DNA of 64,000 nt from Dongia mobilis (GTDB lineage Bacteria > Pseudomonadota > Alphaproteobacteria > Dongiales > Dongiaceae). Shown here piece by piece: positions 10,858-20,189 of this stretch. The translations under genes were made by a program, and so were the position numbers. Positions within the stretch are counted from its first letter, which is position 1, and every line of letters starts with the position of its first letter. The stretch covers positions 7,501-71,500 of the forward strand of contig NZ_SNYW01000012.1 of the NCBI RefSeq assembly GCF_004363235.1, given 5' to 3'. Under the pieces are notes generated by a model. That model had not been told where the DNA came from, searched no databases, and worked only from the letters and a program-made list of their open reading frames with translations.

Positions 10858-11054
10858 GGTTTTTTCTTCACTCGCAATGGCTTAGGGGGCAGCCAACCAG
10901 GCATGTCCCGGGGCTCGGCCGGGCCGCCCCGAATTGGGTCGGTCCGGGCGGCGCAATTGTTGCTGAACATGCGCTGCCAGCCCCAAAAGATCAAGCCCCG
11001 CCATTGCCGCCGGAGGCACCTGTCGGCCGCGAAAAATCTATTTGATTCAGCTCG

Positions 11055-12242
11055 TTATTGGCTCAAAAAGGCTTCCGGCGCCAGACTGATGCCGCGTTTC
11101 ACCACGCCGATCGAGCCAAGGCTCGGCTGCGCCTTGCCATCGACCTCGATCACCAATCCGCCGGCATTTCCGGTGTTCATAACCAGTCCACTCTGCTCCG
11201 GCACGGCATAGGTCTCGCCGGCGCGCAGTATCCTCTGCAACACGACCTTCTGGTTGGCATCGAAAATCTCGACCCAGGAATCCTTGGCGGCGCGCAGCAC
11301 GATCCTTGGCGTGGGCAGGGCGGCCGTCTGCTCGGCAACTGCTGCTCCGGCGGTATCCGCCACAGCGCCAGGATTGCTGGCCGCCGGGACTGCTGCCATC
11401 TCGCCAGTGGAATCGGCGTTATCTTCTGTCGCAGCCGGTGCCAGGGCGCTGCCTGGTGTTGGTGCCGCAGCGGCCTCATCGGCGTCGGGCAGGAGCGAAG
11501 TCGCTAGCCCCTGGCCCGCAGCCGCATTTGCGCCGGCCAGGTCAGCGCCGGGAAGCGGCACCGCCCCGCCCTGAAGTTGGGCCAACGGGGCGGGCACGAT
11601 ATCAAGCTGGTCTCCAGCTTCATCTTCGGCCGGGGCTTCCGCCGGCGGCATATCCGGTGCGGCATTCGCGGCCTGCGCCGTCGTCGGTGTCGCTGGCGGC
11701 ACTATCGCGTCCGACTGGTCCGCACCACCCTCTTCCGCCGTCGACTCGCCCGACTGGCGCTTCATGAAATCCGGCACCTGGTCGATAAGATCGATACCCG
11801 TTCCGCCCGGCTGCGAGGCAAAGTACCAGCCGCCGGAAATGGCGATGGCAAGAGCAAGGCATACGGCAATGACGACGCCACCGGGGAAATGCTTGTGCTC
11901 GACCTGGTCGACCGGCCAGATCAACTGATTCTGCCGGGACCGGCGCGCGAGTTCGTCGCGGTAATCGCTGACGATGGAATTGCCATCGAGGCCAAGATAA
12001 TCGGCATAGGCCCGGACGAAGCCGACCGCATAGGCAGTGCCGGGCAGATCCTGCAGCCGGCCTTCCTCGATGGCCTGGATATAGACCGCACGAATGCGCA
12101 GCTGGCGTGCGACAGTGGCGGTATCGTGGCCCAACTCCTCGCGGCGGCGGCGCAGCAGGGCGGCGACACCATCCTCGTTCCGATCATCGGAAAACTCGCT
12201 GGGTTCGACCCCAAACATTCCTATTCTACGACTGGCCATCAA
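11055..12242 (-). CDS. RodZ-like protein: N-terminal HTH, one membrane segment, C-terminal DUF4115
   Basis: The 395-residue protein has a RodZ-type helix-turn-helix domain at about 28-105 (LRRRREELGHDTATVARQL, then GTAYAVGFVRAYADYLGL). A single transmembrane segment follows (VVIAVCLALAIAISGGWYF, about 144-162), then a 150-residue Pro/Ala-rich linker. The C-terminal DUF4115 beta domain (about 312-395) contains RAAKDSWVEIFDANQ. RodZ anchors MreB filaments to the membrane and sets cell shape, and this architecture matches. In this class the gene often sits next to ispG, as here. A second in-frame ATG eight codons in (MFGVEPSEF) could also be the start. A clear sigma-70 promoter lies 60 bp upstream. 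Confidence 0.88.
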   Translation of the reverse strand: MMASRRIGMFGVEPSEFSDDRNEDGVAALLRRRREELGHDTATVARQLRIRAVYIQAIEEGRLQDLPGTAYAVGFVRAYADYLGLDGNSIVSDYRDELARRSRQNQLIWPVDQVEHKHFPGGVVIAVCLALAIAISGGWYFASQPGGTGIDLIDQVPDFMKRQSGESTAEEGGADQSDAIVPPATPTTAQAANAAPDMPPAEAPAEDEAGDQLDIVPAPLAQLQGGAVPLPGADLAGANAAAGQGLATSLLPDADEAAAAPTPGSALAPAATEDNADSTGEMAAVPAASNPGAVADTAGAAVAEQTAALPTPRIVLRAAKDSWVEIFDANQKVVLQRILRAGETYAVPEQSGLVMNTGNAGGLVIEVDGKAQPSLGSIGVVKRGISLAPEAFLSQ

Positions 12243-12302
12243 GCGATCCCGGTTGGCGCCAACCGCCGCGGCGAGGCGAAAGGCCGCGACGAGTCAATTA
12301 CT

Positions 12303-12331
12303 TATATAACTTCGCCGTGATTTTGTCGCAA
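12303..12331 (-). promoter_or_regulatory. Sigma-70-type promoter of the RodZ-like gene
   Basis: On the minus strand, TTGCGA (12331-12326) is separated by exactly 17 bp from TATATA (12308-12303). The -10 ends about 60 bp before the ATG at 12242. The spacer is optimal and the region is AT-rich against a GC-rich background, so this is the best promoter match in the first 20 kb. It would drive the RodZ-like gene and possibly ispG-hisS-prfA. Confidence 0.6.
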
Positions 12332-12383
12332 TCGGCTTTGCAAGACACTTTCCGATAAACTCACACGATCGTACGCTTCGTGA

Positions 12384-14672
12384 TCAGGAAAGGGCGACCC
12401 CGTGATCGCGGGCAAAGGCGCGTAGGCTGCTGCGCATATCTGGACCACGCTGCTGTCCCAGCGCCGCCATATGCGCCTGCAGGCGGCCGAGATCAAGGCT
12501 GCGAATCATCGCCCGGATCGGTCCGATCGACGGCGGCGCCATCGACAGCGACCGCAAACCAAGTGCCAGAAGCGCCATCGCCTCCAGCGCGTCGCCAGCC
12601 ATCTCGCCGCACAGGCTGACCGGCTTGCTGCAGGCCTGCCCGGCGCGCACGATATCGCCGACGAGCCGGAGAAAAGCCGGCGAAAGCGGATCGTAGCGCC
12701 CCTGCAGCTGCGCATTGCCGCGATCGGCCGCGAAGACGAACTGGGCCAGGTCGTTGCTGCCGACCGAAACGAAATCGGCGCGGCGGAAGATCTCCTCCAT
12801 CTGCCAGTAGAGGGCCGGCACCTCGAACATGGCACCGACGCGCACGCCGACTGGAAGCTCCTGCCCCTTGTCCCTGGCGCGCTGCAATTCCAGATCGAGA
12901 ATCTGCTTTGCGTCATCGAACTCGTCGACCAGCGCAACCATGGGAAACATCACATGCAAGTCGCGACCGCCAGCCGCGCGGATCATGGCGCGCAACTGCT
13001 GGCGCAGCATGGCAGGCCGATCAAGCGAGATCCTGAGTGCCCGCCAGCCCATGGCCGGGTTTTCCTCGGCATCGCGATGCCAATAGGGCAGCACCTTGTC
13101 GGAGCCGATATCAAGTGTTCGAAAGACGACCGGCCGGCCGCCGGCACCGTCCAGCACGCGTCCGTAGACCTCGCGCTGGCGGGCAACATCGGGAAACGTA
13201 TGCGCCACCATGAACGTGACTTCGGTACGGAAAAGCCCGATCCCGGCGGCGCCGGTCGCTGCCAGTTGCGGCACGTCGATCAGCAGCCCGGCATTGATCA
13301 TCAGATTGATGGCGACGCCGTCCAGCGTGATCGCGGGCAGGTCGCGGTCGGCGACATAGGCTTCCTGCCGCAAGGCGCGCGCCCGCATGCTGGATGCAAA
13401 GACCTGCAGAATGTCTTCGGAGGGGCGCAGGAAAACCTGGTCGTTGTCGCCGTCAAGCACCAGTGAATCGCCGGCCTGCACCTTGTCCATCAGGCCGGCA
13501 CAATGGCCGAGCAGCGGGACATCCAGGGCACGCGCGACGATCGCGACATGCGAGCTTGCCGTACCCTCTTCCAGCACGACCCCCTTGAGTCGCTGTCGGT
13601 CATAGTCCAGCAGTTCAGCCGGTCCCATGTTGCGGGCGACGATGATTGCCGCATCCGGCAGGTCGCGCGCGTGGGGCAGCTCCTGCTGGCCCAGCAGGTG
13701 GCGCTGCAGGCGATTGCCGAGGTCCTCCAGGTCGGCAAGACGCTCGCGCAGATAGGGATCCTGGATTTCGCGCATGCGCGCGCGCATGTCGTTCTGCACC
13801 TTCTGCACCGCCGCCTCGGCAGTCAGACCGGTCTCGATCGCCTCGATGATGCGATTGGCCCAGCCGCGATCCTCGGCCAGCATGCGATAGGTATCCAGCA
13901 CTTCGCGGTGCTCGCCGCCGCCGGTCCCGTCCTGCTGTTCCAGCAATTCGTCGAGCGCCAGCTTCATGGCGCTCATGGCGTCGTCCAGTCGCTCGATCTC
14001 CTTCAGGGGATCTTCTGCAACCAGTTGCGTCAGGGTGATATCCGGCTGATGCAGGACGGCAATACCGAGCGCCAGCCCGGGCGCCAGTACCTGCGCCTCG
14101 AGCCGCTCGGGCAGAACACCGATGCCCGTGACCGGCGACAACTCCTCGCGACCGACCAGTTCGCCGCCGGCGACCAGCTCCGCCACCACCATAGCGACGG
14201 TCTCAAGCGTCTCGACCTCTTCCTCGGTGTAATGCCGCCGGGTCTTGTTCTGGACGACCAGCACACCCAGCACGCGGCCGCCGCGCAGGACGGGCACGCC
14301 CATGAAGGACTGGAAGAGTTCCTCGCCTGTCTCCGGCCGGTAGGCGAATTGCGGGTGATGTTGCGCGTCTGCCAGCGCCAGCGGCCTGGCATGGCTCGCA
14401 ATATCGCCGACCAGGCCCTCGCCCACGCGCAGGCGGGTGAGATGCACGGCCTCCGCCTTGAGGCCCTCGGTGGCAAAGAGCTCCAGCACCTCGCCGGCGC
14501 GCAGCACATAGATCGAGCAGACTTCCGCCACCATGGCGCCGGCAATGGTGCGGGCGATCTCGTCCAGCCGACGCTGCGCCGGCAGGTTGCGGGCCATCAC
14601 GGTCCGGATACGCCGCAGCAACAGCCGAGCGCCCGTCAGATCACCACCCGCGGGGCCGCCCGACTGGTTCAT
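12384..14672 (-). CDS. ptsP: Phosphoenolpyruvate--protein phosphotransferase PtsP (EI-Ntr)
   Basis: This is the first enzyme of the nitrogen phosphotransferase system; it transfers phosphate from PEP to NPr. The 762-residue protein has an N-terminal GAF domain (about 18-165) that distinguishes PtsP from sugar EI. Next comes the phosphohistidine domain with active-site H375 in EEGTASSHVAIVARA. The PEP-binding barrel follows (FRTLDIGSDKVLPY, VGAMFEVPALY, SVGSNDLAQF and the acid/base Cys in SLCGEMAGD). In E. coli and rhizobia the GAF domain senses glutamine. The start lies three bases after the upstream oxidoreductase stop. No ptsO or ptsN is present in this window. Confidence 0.95.
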   Translation of the reverse strand: MNQSGGPAGGDLTGARLLLRRIRTVMARNLPAQRRLDEIARTIAGAMVAEVCSIYVLRAGEVLELFATEGLKAEAVHLTRLRVGEGLVGDIASHARPLALADAQHHPQFAYRPETGEELFQSFMGVPVLRGGRVLGVLVVQNKTRRHYTEEEVETLETVAMVVAELVAGGELVGREELSPVTGIGVLPERLEAQVLAPGLALGIAVLHQPDITLTQLVAEDPLKEIERLDDAMSAMKLALDELLEQQDGTGGGEHREVLDTYRMLAEDRGWANRIIEAIETGLTAEAAVQKVQNDMRARMREIQDPYLRERLADLEDLGNRLQRHLLGQQELPHARDLPDAAIIVARNMGPAELLDYDRQRLKGVVLEEGTASSHVAIVARALDVPLLGHCAGLMDKVQAGDSLVLDGDNDQVFLRPSEDILQVFASSMRARALRQEAYVADRDLPAITLDGVAINLMINAGLLIDVPQLAATGAAGIGLFRTEVTFMVAHTFPDVARQREVYGRVLDGAGGRPVVFRTLDIGSDKVLPYWHRDAEENPAMGWRALRISLDRPAMLRQQLRAMIRAAGGRDLHVMFPMVALVDEFDDAKQILDLELQRARDKGQELPVGVRVGAMFEVPALYWQMEEIFRRADFVSVGSNDLAQFVFAADRGNAQLQGRYDPLSPAFLRLVGDIVRAGQACSKPVSLCGEMAGDALEAMALLALGLRSLSMAPPSIGPIRAMIRSLDLGRLQAHMAALGQQRGPDMRSSLRAFARDHGVALS

Positions 14673-14675
14673 CCA

Positions 14676-15710
14676 TCAGCCCCCGGCCATTGGGCGGCGA
14701 TCTGCCAGGGCGGCCACGGCACCGTCGATGAGGTCGCGGATGATATCCGCCGTCGGCTCTTCCTTGGTCACCATGCCGACCGATTGGCCGGCCATGACAG
14801 AGCCGGTTTCGACGTCGCCGTCGATGACGGCTCGGCGGAGTGCCCCGGCCCAGAAATGCTCGATTTCGAGCTGCGCCGCCTTCTGGTCGAGTTCCCCGGA
14901 GTTGAAGCGGTTGATGACGTCGCGCTGCAATTCCATGAACTTGCGGGTGCCGTCATTGGCCAGCGCCCGCACCGGAATGACCGGGAAGCGCGGGTCGATC
15001 TGGGTCGAGGGAACAGCATCGCGCGCTGCCGCGCGGATGAAGGCCTGCTTGAATTTGGGATGGGCGATGGATTCGGTGGCACAGACAAAGCGGGTGCCAA
15101 GTTGCACGCCCGCAGCTCCCATCTCCAGATAACCCAGCATCGCCTGGCCTCGGCCGATGCCGCCGGCGACGAAGACCGGCACTTCGGTGATGACGGGCAG
15201 AATTTCCTGCGCAAGCACGCTGGTCGAGACCGGGCCGATATGGCCGCCCGCCTCCATCCCCTCGATCACGATCGCATCGCAGCCGGATTTGACCAGTTTC
15301 TTGGCGATAGCAACCGCAGGCGCGAAGCAGATCGCCTTGGCGTTGCCTTCCTTGATGCGCTTCAACGCATTGCCCGGCGGCAATCCCCCCGCCAGCACGA
15401 TATGCGACATCCCGAGATCGAGGCAGACATCAATCAGCTGGTCGAGCTGCGGGTGTAGCGTGATGAGGTTGACGCCAAACGGCGCGCTGGTCAAAGACTT
15501 GGTTGCGTTCAGCTCGGCTTCCAGCATCTCCGGCTTCATCGAGCCAGAGGCGATGACGCCGAAACCGCCCGCGTTGGAGATAGCCGCGACCAGATTGCGC
15601 TCCGACACCCAGGTCATCGCCCCGCCCATGATGGCGTATCGCGTACCGAGGAACTCCCGGCCGCGCTGCCACAAGTCATCAAGGTGAGCGAGTGCGTGGG
15701 CCCGGTCCAT
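14676..15710 (-). CDS. Nitronate monooxygenase / 2-nitropropane dioxygenase family FMN enzyme
   Basis: The 344-residue TIM-barrel flavoprotein has the N-terminal AIMGGAMTWVSERNLVAAIS block and the glycine-rich turn AGGFGVIASGSM. The phosphate-binding region is FVAGGIGRGQAML with AAGVQLGTRFVCATES. Members oxidise propionate-3-nitronate and other nitronates to carbonyl compounds, protecting from nitro toxins; some related proteins are trans-2-enoyl-ACP reductases (FabK). The local order lysC-NMO-ptsP suggests a housekeeping rather than a catabolic role, but the substrate cannot be told from the sequence. It sits 20 bp downstream of lysC and 3 bp upstream of ptsP, so probably one operon. Confidence 0.88.
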   Translation of the reverse strand: MDRAHALAHLDDLWQRGREFLGTRYAIMGGAMTWVSERNLVAAISNAGGFGVIASGSMKPEMLEAELNATKSLTSAPFGVNLITLHPQLDQLIDVCLDLGMSHIVLAGGLPPGNALKRIKEGNAKAICFAPAVAIAKKLVKSGCDAIVIEGMEAGGHIGPVSTSVLAQEILPVITEVPVFVAGGIGRGQAMLGYLEMGAAGVQLGTRFVCATESIAHPKFKQAFIRAAARDAVPSTQIDPRFPVIPVRALANDGTRKFMELQRDVINRFNSGELDQKAAQLEIEHFWAGALRRAVIDGDVETGSVMAGQSVGMVTKEEPTADIIRDLIDGAVAALADRRPMAGG

Positions 15711-15730
15711 GCAGCTTCCCCCTGCCCCTG

Positions 15731-16984
15731 CTATTCGGAATCGAGGCCATAGGCCGTATGCAGGGCGCGCACGGCGAGCTCGGTGTATTCCTCCGCGACC
15801 AGGACGCTGATCTTGATTTCGGAGGTCGAGATGACCTGGATGTTGATGCCTTTTTCGGCCAGCGCTTTGAACATGCGCTGGGCGATGCCGGCATGCGAGC
15901 GCATGCCGACGCCGATCACCGACACCTTGACGACATTGCTGTCCGAAATCAGATCCTGGAAATCAAGCACGGAGCGGCTGCCTTCCAGCACCTGTTTGGC
16001 GCGGGCGAAATCACCCTTCGATACGGTAAAGGTCATGTCGGTGGTCTTGCCGTCCTCGGAAATATTCTGGACGATCATGTCGACATTGACGTTGGCATCG
16101 GCCAGCGGGCCGAAGATGCCGGCAGCGACACCCGGTTTGTCGGCCACCCGCGTCAGCGTGATCTTCGCCTCGTCGCGGCTATAGGCGATGCCGCTCACCA
16201 ATTCCTTTTCCATGATCTCTTCCTCATCCACCACCATCGTGCCGGGCTTGTCCTCGAAGCTGGAGAGGACCTGCAGCCGCACGCGGTGCTTCATGGCCAT
16301 TTCAACCGAACGGATCTGCAGGACCTTGGCACCCAGCGAGGCCATCTCCAGCATTTCCTCATAGGTAATCTTGTCGAGCTTGCGCGCCTTGGCGACGATC
16401 CGGGGGTCGGTCGTATAGACGCCGTCGACATCGGTGAAAATGTCGCAGCGATCGGCGCCGATGGCTGCCGCAACCGCCACCGCAGACGTGTCGGAGCCGC
16501 CGCGTCCCAGCGTCGTGACGCGGTTGTCCGAGCCCACGCCCTGGAAACCGGCAAAGACCGCAACCTGGCCCTTGGCAAAGCGGCGGTCGAGATCCTCGCG
16601 CGGGATGTCGAGGATGCGCGCCTTGCCATGGGCGTCGTCGGTCTTGATCGGCACCTGCCAGCCCAGCCACGAGCGCGCGTCGACACCGAGTTCCTGCAAT
16701 GCGATCGCCATCAGGCCGCAAGTCACCTGCTCGCCCGAGGCGACAACCACATCGTATTCGCGCGCGTCATGCAGCGGCGCCAGCTCCTTGCACCAGTCGA
16801 CCAGCTGGTTGGTGACGCCGGACATGGCAGAGACCACCACGGCGACCTCGTTTCCGGCGTCGACCTCGCGCTTGACGCGCTGCGCCACCGCCTTGATCCG
16901 CTCGATATTGGCGACCGATGTGCCGCCGAATTTCATGACGATTCGGGCCTTTGCAGCCCCAATCCTTGTCGCCACTGCTTGCAT
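15731..16984 (-). CDS. lysC: Aspartate kinase
   Basis: Aspartate kinase makes aspartyl-phosphate, the first step to lysine, threonine, methionine and diaminopimelate. The 417-residue protein has the nucleotide/aspartate motif KFGGTSVANIERIK (from residue 18), GRGGSDTSAVAVAAA, and DVDGVYTTDPRIV. Two C-terminal ACT domains (about 270-417) mediate feedback inhibition by lysine and/or threonine. Many orthologues begin near residue 12, so the ATG at 16936 is a possible alternative, but a GGGGC ribosome-site-like sequence precedes the ATG chosen here. It is divergent from ubiG with about 295 bp between. Confidence 0.96.
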   Translation of the reverse strand: MQAVATRIGAAKARIVMKFGGTSVANIERIKAVAQRVKREVDAGNEVAVVVSAMSGVTNQLVDWCKELAPLHDAREYDVVVASGEQVTCGLMAIALQELGVDARSWLGWQVPIKTDDAHGKARILDIPREDLDRRFAKGQVAVFAGFQGVGSDNRVTTLGRGGSDTSAVAVAAAIGADRCDIFTDVDGVYTTDPRIVAKARKLDKITYEEMLEMASLGAKVLQIRSVEMAMKHRVRLQVLSSFEDKPGTMVVDEEEIMEKELVSGIAYSRDEAKITLTRVADKPGVAAGIFGPLADANVNVDMIVQNISEDGKTTDMTFTVSKGDFARAKQVLEGSRSVLDFQDLISDSNVVKVSVIGVGMRSHAGIAQRMFKALAEKGINIQVISTSEIKISVLVAEEYTELAVRALHTAYGLDSE

Positions 16985-17279
16985 CGGGATAAGCCCCAGT
17001 TACGCCCCGTTCACTTTCCGGCCGCCGGCAATGTCAGGCTGTCCGCGATTTCCGTGCCAAGTAGCCTTTCACGTTCGGCCAGCCGGGCCAACCCTGCGCC
17101 CGGGACGGCAACCAGCGGGTGGCCGGGATGCCGTGTACAGGCGCAGCCGGGCGGGCGAAATCGAGGCGGGAGCAATCTTGTCTTGCCGGGCGCGCGTATC
17201 CATACTCAAGGCCAGCTTTGGGCGCAAGGGTGCCGGCCGGATTCCCTGCCTGTTTTTCAATTGCTTGACGGATTTCACC

Positions 17280-18110
17280 ATGAGTTCGGGCCAGCACGCA
17301 GCAGACTCACCAAAAAGCGGGCAGCGGGCTGCCCAAAATTCGCCCAAGGGCGGTCGCGGGGGCGGCTCGACCATCGATCCGGCGGAGATCGAGAAATTTG
17401 CCGCCATGGCGGAAGCCTGGTGGGATCCGGTCGGCAAGTTCCGGCCGCTGCACCGCCTCAACCCGGTCCGGGTGCAATTCATCCGCGACCGCACCGCCAG
17501 CCATTTCGGGCGGGAGGCTGCAACGCCCGAACCCCTCACGGGCCTGACCCTGCTGGATGTCGGGTGCGGCGGTGGCCTGCTGACCGAGCCGATGGCGCGC
17601 CTGGGCGCCACCGCCACAGGAATAGACGCCACGGGGCGCAATATCGAGATCGCCCGGCTACATGCCGCGCAGACCGGCACCCGGATCACCTATCTCCCCT
17701 GTGCCGCCGAGGATCTGGTCGCCAAGGGTCAGCGCTTCGATATCGTGCTGGCGATGGAGATCGTCGAGCATGTGGCCGATGTCGACGCCTTCCTCGCCGC
17801 CCTTTCCCGCCTCGTAAAACCTGGCGGCCTGCTGTTCATGGCGACCATGAGCCGGACGGCCAAAAGCTACCTGATGGCCATTGTCGGCGCCGAATACGTC
17901 CTGCGCTGGTTGCCCAGGGGCACCCATGACTGGAACCGCTTCATCCGCCCGTCGGAACTGGCGCGCGGATTGCGGCGGCACGGCCTTGATATCGCGGAAT
18001 TGACCGGCGTTTCCTATAACCCCCTCAAGGACAACTTCCACCTCAGCCGCGATCTTGATGTCAATTATATGGCCTTGATCAAGGCGACGGAGCCGATCAA
18101 ACCCGCGTGA
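17280..18110 (+). CDS. ubiG: Bifunctional 2-polyprenyl-6-hydroxyphenol methylase / 3-demethylubiquinol 3-O-methyltransferase
   Basis: UbiG performs both O-methylations of ubiquinone synthesis at the inner membrane face. The 276-residue protein has a Gly/Ser-rich, probably flexible N-terminus of about 30 residues, then the typical UbiG block DPAEIEKFAAMAEAWWDP and LHRLNPVRVQFI. The SAM-binding loop LDVGCGGGL lies at about 92-100. WLPRGTHDWNRFIRPSEL and YNPLKDNFHLSRDLDVNYM near the C-terminus are hallmark UbiG sequences. The frame is open far upstream antisense to lysC, but the family alignment fixes the start here. Divergence from lysC is the normal order in Alphaproteobacteria. Confidence 0.96.
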   Translation: MSSGQHAADSPKSGQRAAQNSPKGGRGGGSTIDPAEIEKFAAMAEAWWDPVGKFRPLHRLNPVRVQFIRDRTASHFGREAATPEPLTGLTLLDVGCGGGLLTEPMARLGATATGIDATGRNIEIARLHAAQTGTRITYLPCAAEDLVAKGQRFDIVLAMEIVEHVADVDAFLAALSRLVKPGGLLFMATMSRTAKSYLMAIVGAEYVLRWLPRGTHDWNRFIRPSELARGLRRHGLDIAELTGVSYNPLKDNFHLSRDLDVNYMALIKATEPIKPA

Positions 18111-18304
18111 ATCACCCGTCAGGGCGCATTGCGCTTGGACTCCCCTGGGGTTATCTGTGAATGAGCGGTGCGCCCCGAGTCGCACATCGATTCGTCGCGA
18201 CCGGGAATTGTCGCAACCCGGAATCGTTGCGGCCGATGTCAGTCGCGGCTGGGCACCAACGGCCCCGCCAGGCGTTGCGACGCCAGACAAGTGGGAGAAT
18301 GAGC

Positions 18305-18988
18305 ATGAAGATTCTGCGCAAGCTGGCCCTATTCGCGACCCTCGCAGCGGCCCTTGCCGTGGGACAGGCGGGCAGCGCCGCGGCCCTGACACCGCAGCAG
18401 GAATTGGTCGACAAGTCCCGGATCACCTTCGAGAAATTGATCACCAATTATGAGTTCGGCGAGTTGCCGGGCTATCTGAAGCGGGCCAAGGCCGTGATGA
18501 TCTTCCCCGAGATATTCAAGGCCGGGTTCGTCATCGGCGGCGAAGGGGGCAACGGCGTACTCATGGTGCGCGACGCCAATCAGGGCTGGAGCCAGCCGGC
18601 GTTCTATACCCTGGCGGCCGGCTCCCTCGGCCTGCAGATCGGCGGCCAGATGTCTGAGACGGTATTCACCATCATGAGCGACAAGGCGCTGCAGGCCGTG
18701 CTCAACGACCAGATGAAGTTCGGCGGCGACATGTCGATCGCGGCCGGCCCCATCGGCAAGGGATTGGGCGCCAACACCACCACCAATCTCGAGGCCGATG
18801 TCTATACCTTCGCCAAGACCTCCGGCCTCTTCGGCGGGGTCAGCTTCAACGGTGCCGGCATCCTGCGCAAGGACGACTGGAACGGTGCCTATTACGGCCC
18901 CGGCACCCTGCCGCAATGGATTGTCATCGACCGCAAGGTCTCCAACCCCAATGCGCAAGGACTGGTGAACGCGCTGGCGCCGTACTGA
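18305..18988 (+). CDS. SYLF/YSC84-domain lipid-binding protein, secreted
   Basis: The 227-residue protein begins with a Sec signal peptide (KILRKLALFATLAAALA, cleavage after about AGSAAA). The mature part is a SYLF domain: YLKRAKAVMIFPEIFKAGFVIGGEGG, LMVRDANQGWSQPAFYTLAAGSLGLQIGGQ, then the glycine-rich core. SYLF domains bind phosphoinositides in eukaryotes; the bacterial secreted forms are uncharacterised and may bind periplasmic lipids. GGGAGA at 18293-18298 sits 6 bp before the chosen ATG; an in-frame ATG two codons upstream (18299) is too close to it. The gene stands alone. Confidence 0.88.
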   Translation: MKILRKLALFATLAAALAVGQAGSAAALTPQQELVDKSRITFEKLITNYEFGELPGYLKRAKAVMIFPEIFKAGFVIGGEGGNGVLMVRDANQGWSQPAFYTLAAGSLGLQIGGQMSETVFTIMSDKALQAVLNDQMKFGGDMSIAAGPIGKGLGANTTTNLEADVYTFAKTSGLFGGVSFNGAGILRKDDWNGAYYGPGTLPQWIVIDRKVSNPNAQGLVNALAPY

Positions 18989-19018
18989 TCCGCCCTAGCA
19001 TATAGGGGAAGGGGAAGT

Positions 19019-20113
19019 ATGCGGCGCATAGTTGCTTCTCTGCTTCTAGTAGCGCTTTCTATCGCCGGCTCTCTCCAGCCGGCTATCGCCGACGAAGCCG
19101 CTGCCAAGCAGGCTTTTCTCGCCTGCGCTCAAGCTCGCGATCTGACGGCATGCGACGAATTTATCGACATGCCCGATCTCAGTGATACGGTCCGTTCAAA
19201 CGGCTATGCCGTTCGGGGCATGGTCAAAATGCAGTTGGGAGACATTGCGGGCGCTGAAGCTGACCTCAGTTGGGCGTTGGCTGTGAATCCGAACAACGAC
19301 CTGGCCCAACGTGCGCTAGATATGATGGCAAATTCGGCTGTCGATCCCAGCACCGCTGCTTTCCAGGCATGTGCAAAAGAGCGAAATATTGCGGAACGCA
19401 TTGCTGCTTGCGATGATCTGGTCAAGCAGGGTCAATCTGACCCACTTAGACATGCAACCATCTTGGATCTAAGAGCGGCTGCGTTTCTCGAAAACAATGA
19501 GTCCGACAAAGCAATCATCGACCTAAATGAGGCGATACGACTTGCCCCCACTTATGACCCGGCAGCGGAGCATCTTATCGTTGCGCAGTTTTGGGCCGGG
19601 AAGTATGTCGAAGCGCTCCAGACAACCAATAACAAGCTCAAGTCCCCCGGCGGGCTGTCGGTCGCTAATCTTCTCCATCATCAGGGGAATCTTCTCTATC
19701 TAACGGGCAAGAAAGCCGAGGCCATAGCTGCGTATGACAACGCCCACGAGAACAACCCGATGTCTGCTGTTGCCTATTTCTGGTCGGCGATCGTTCGACT
19801 GGAGCAAGGCGACGATGCCGAGTCGATTCTACGGGCACTTAGCCTCCAACCGATGCTGGGTCAGTTTGGGATGACGATGGCCAAATTCCGATTGGGCGAA
19901 GCGTCGGAGGCTGATGTCCTTGCCCAGGTAAATGCGATAGTCGGCGAAGCAAAATACGACGCTCTTTGCATGGCGCATTTCAATATCGGTCATAAAGCGT
20001 GGCTGGAAGGAAGCACGGCAGAAGCGGAGTTGAACTTTAAGGCTGCAGTCGCGACTGGTCGGAAGCGCACGCAAGAGTACCACGCTGCAGAATTAATTCT
20101 TCAGCAACTCTGA
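19019..20113 (+). CDS. Secreted tetratricopeptide-repeat protein of unknown function
   Basis: The 364-residue protein starts with a signal peptide (RRIVASLLLVALSIAGS, cleavage after about AIADEA). It then shows degenerate TPR-like helical pairs, for example AVRGMVKMQLGDIAGAEADL with WALAVNPNND, and LRAAAFLENNESDKAIIDL with NEAIRLAPTYDPA. Later copies include YLTGKKAEAIAAYDNAHE. Cysteines recur in pairs (FLACAQARDLTACDEF, FQACAKERNIAERIAACDD), suggesting a duplicated disulfide unit. G+C is clearly lower than in the flanking genes, and codon use differs (many AT-ending codons), hinting at recent acquisition. AGGGGAAGGGGAAGT just upstream is a strong ribosome site. No function can be assigned. 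Confidence 0.82.
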   Translation: MRRIVASLLLVALSIAGSLQPAIADEAAAKQAFLACAQARDLTACDEFIDMPDLSDTVRSNGYAVRGMVKMQLGDIAGAEADLSWALAVNPNNDLAQRALDMMANSAVDPSTAAFQACAKERNIAERIAACDDLVKQGQSDPLRHATILDLRAAAFLENNESDKAIIDLNEAIRLAPTYDPAAEHLIVAQFWAGKYVEALQTTNNKLKSPGGLSVANLLHHQGNLLYLTGKKAEAIAAYDNAHENNPMSAVAYFWSAIVRLEQGDDAESILRALSLQPMLGQFGMTMAKFRLGEASEADVLAQVNAIVGEAKYDALCMAHFNIGHKAWLEGSTAEAELNFKAAVATGRKRTQEYHAAELILQQL

Positions 20114-20189
20114 CATGTCTGGGAATGCCCGCTACAGTCGAGAAGTGCCGTCCGGGGCCTGAGCAGCCGTCCGCCCGGTTAATCTGGGC

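Noticed and set aside
8251-11211. A 986-codon plus-strand open frame
   Set aside because: It is antisense to the GluTR-like gene, hisS and ispG, all of which have clear family motifs; no known protein pattern was seen in it.
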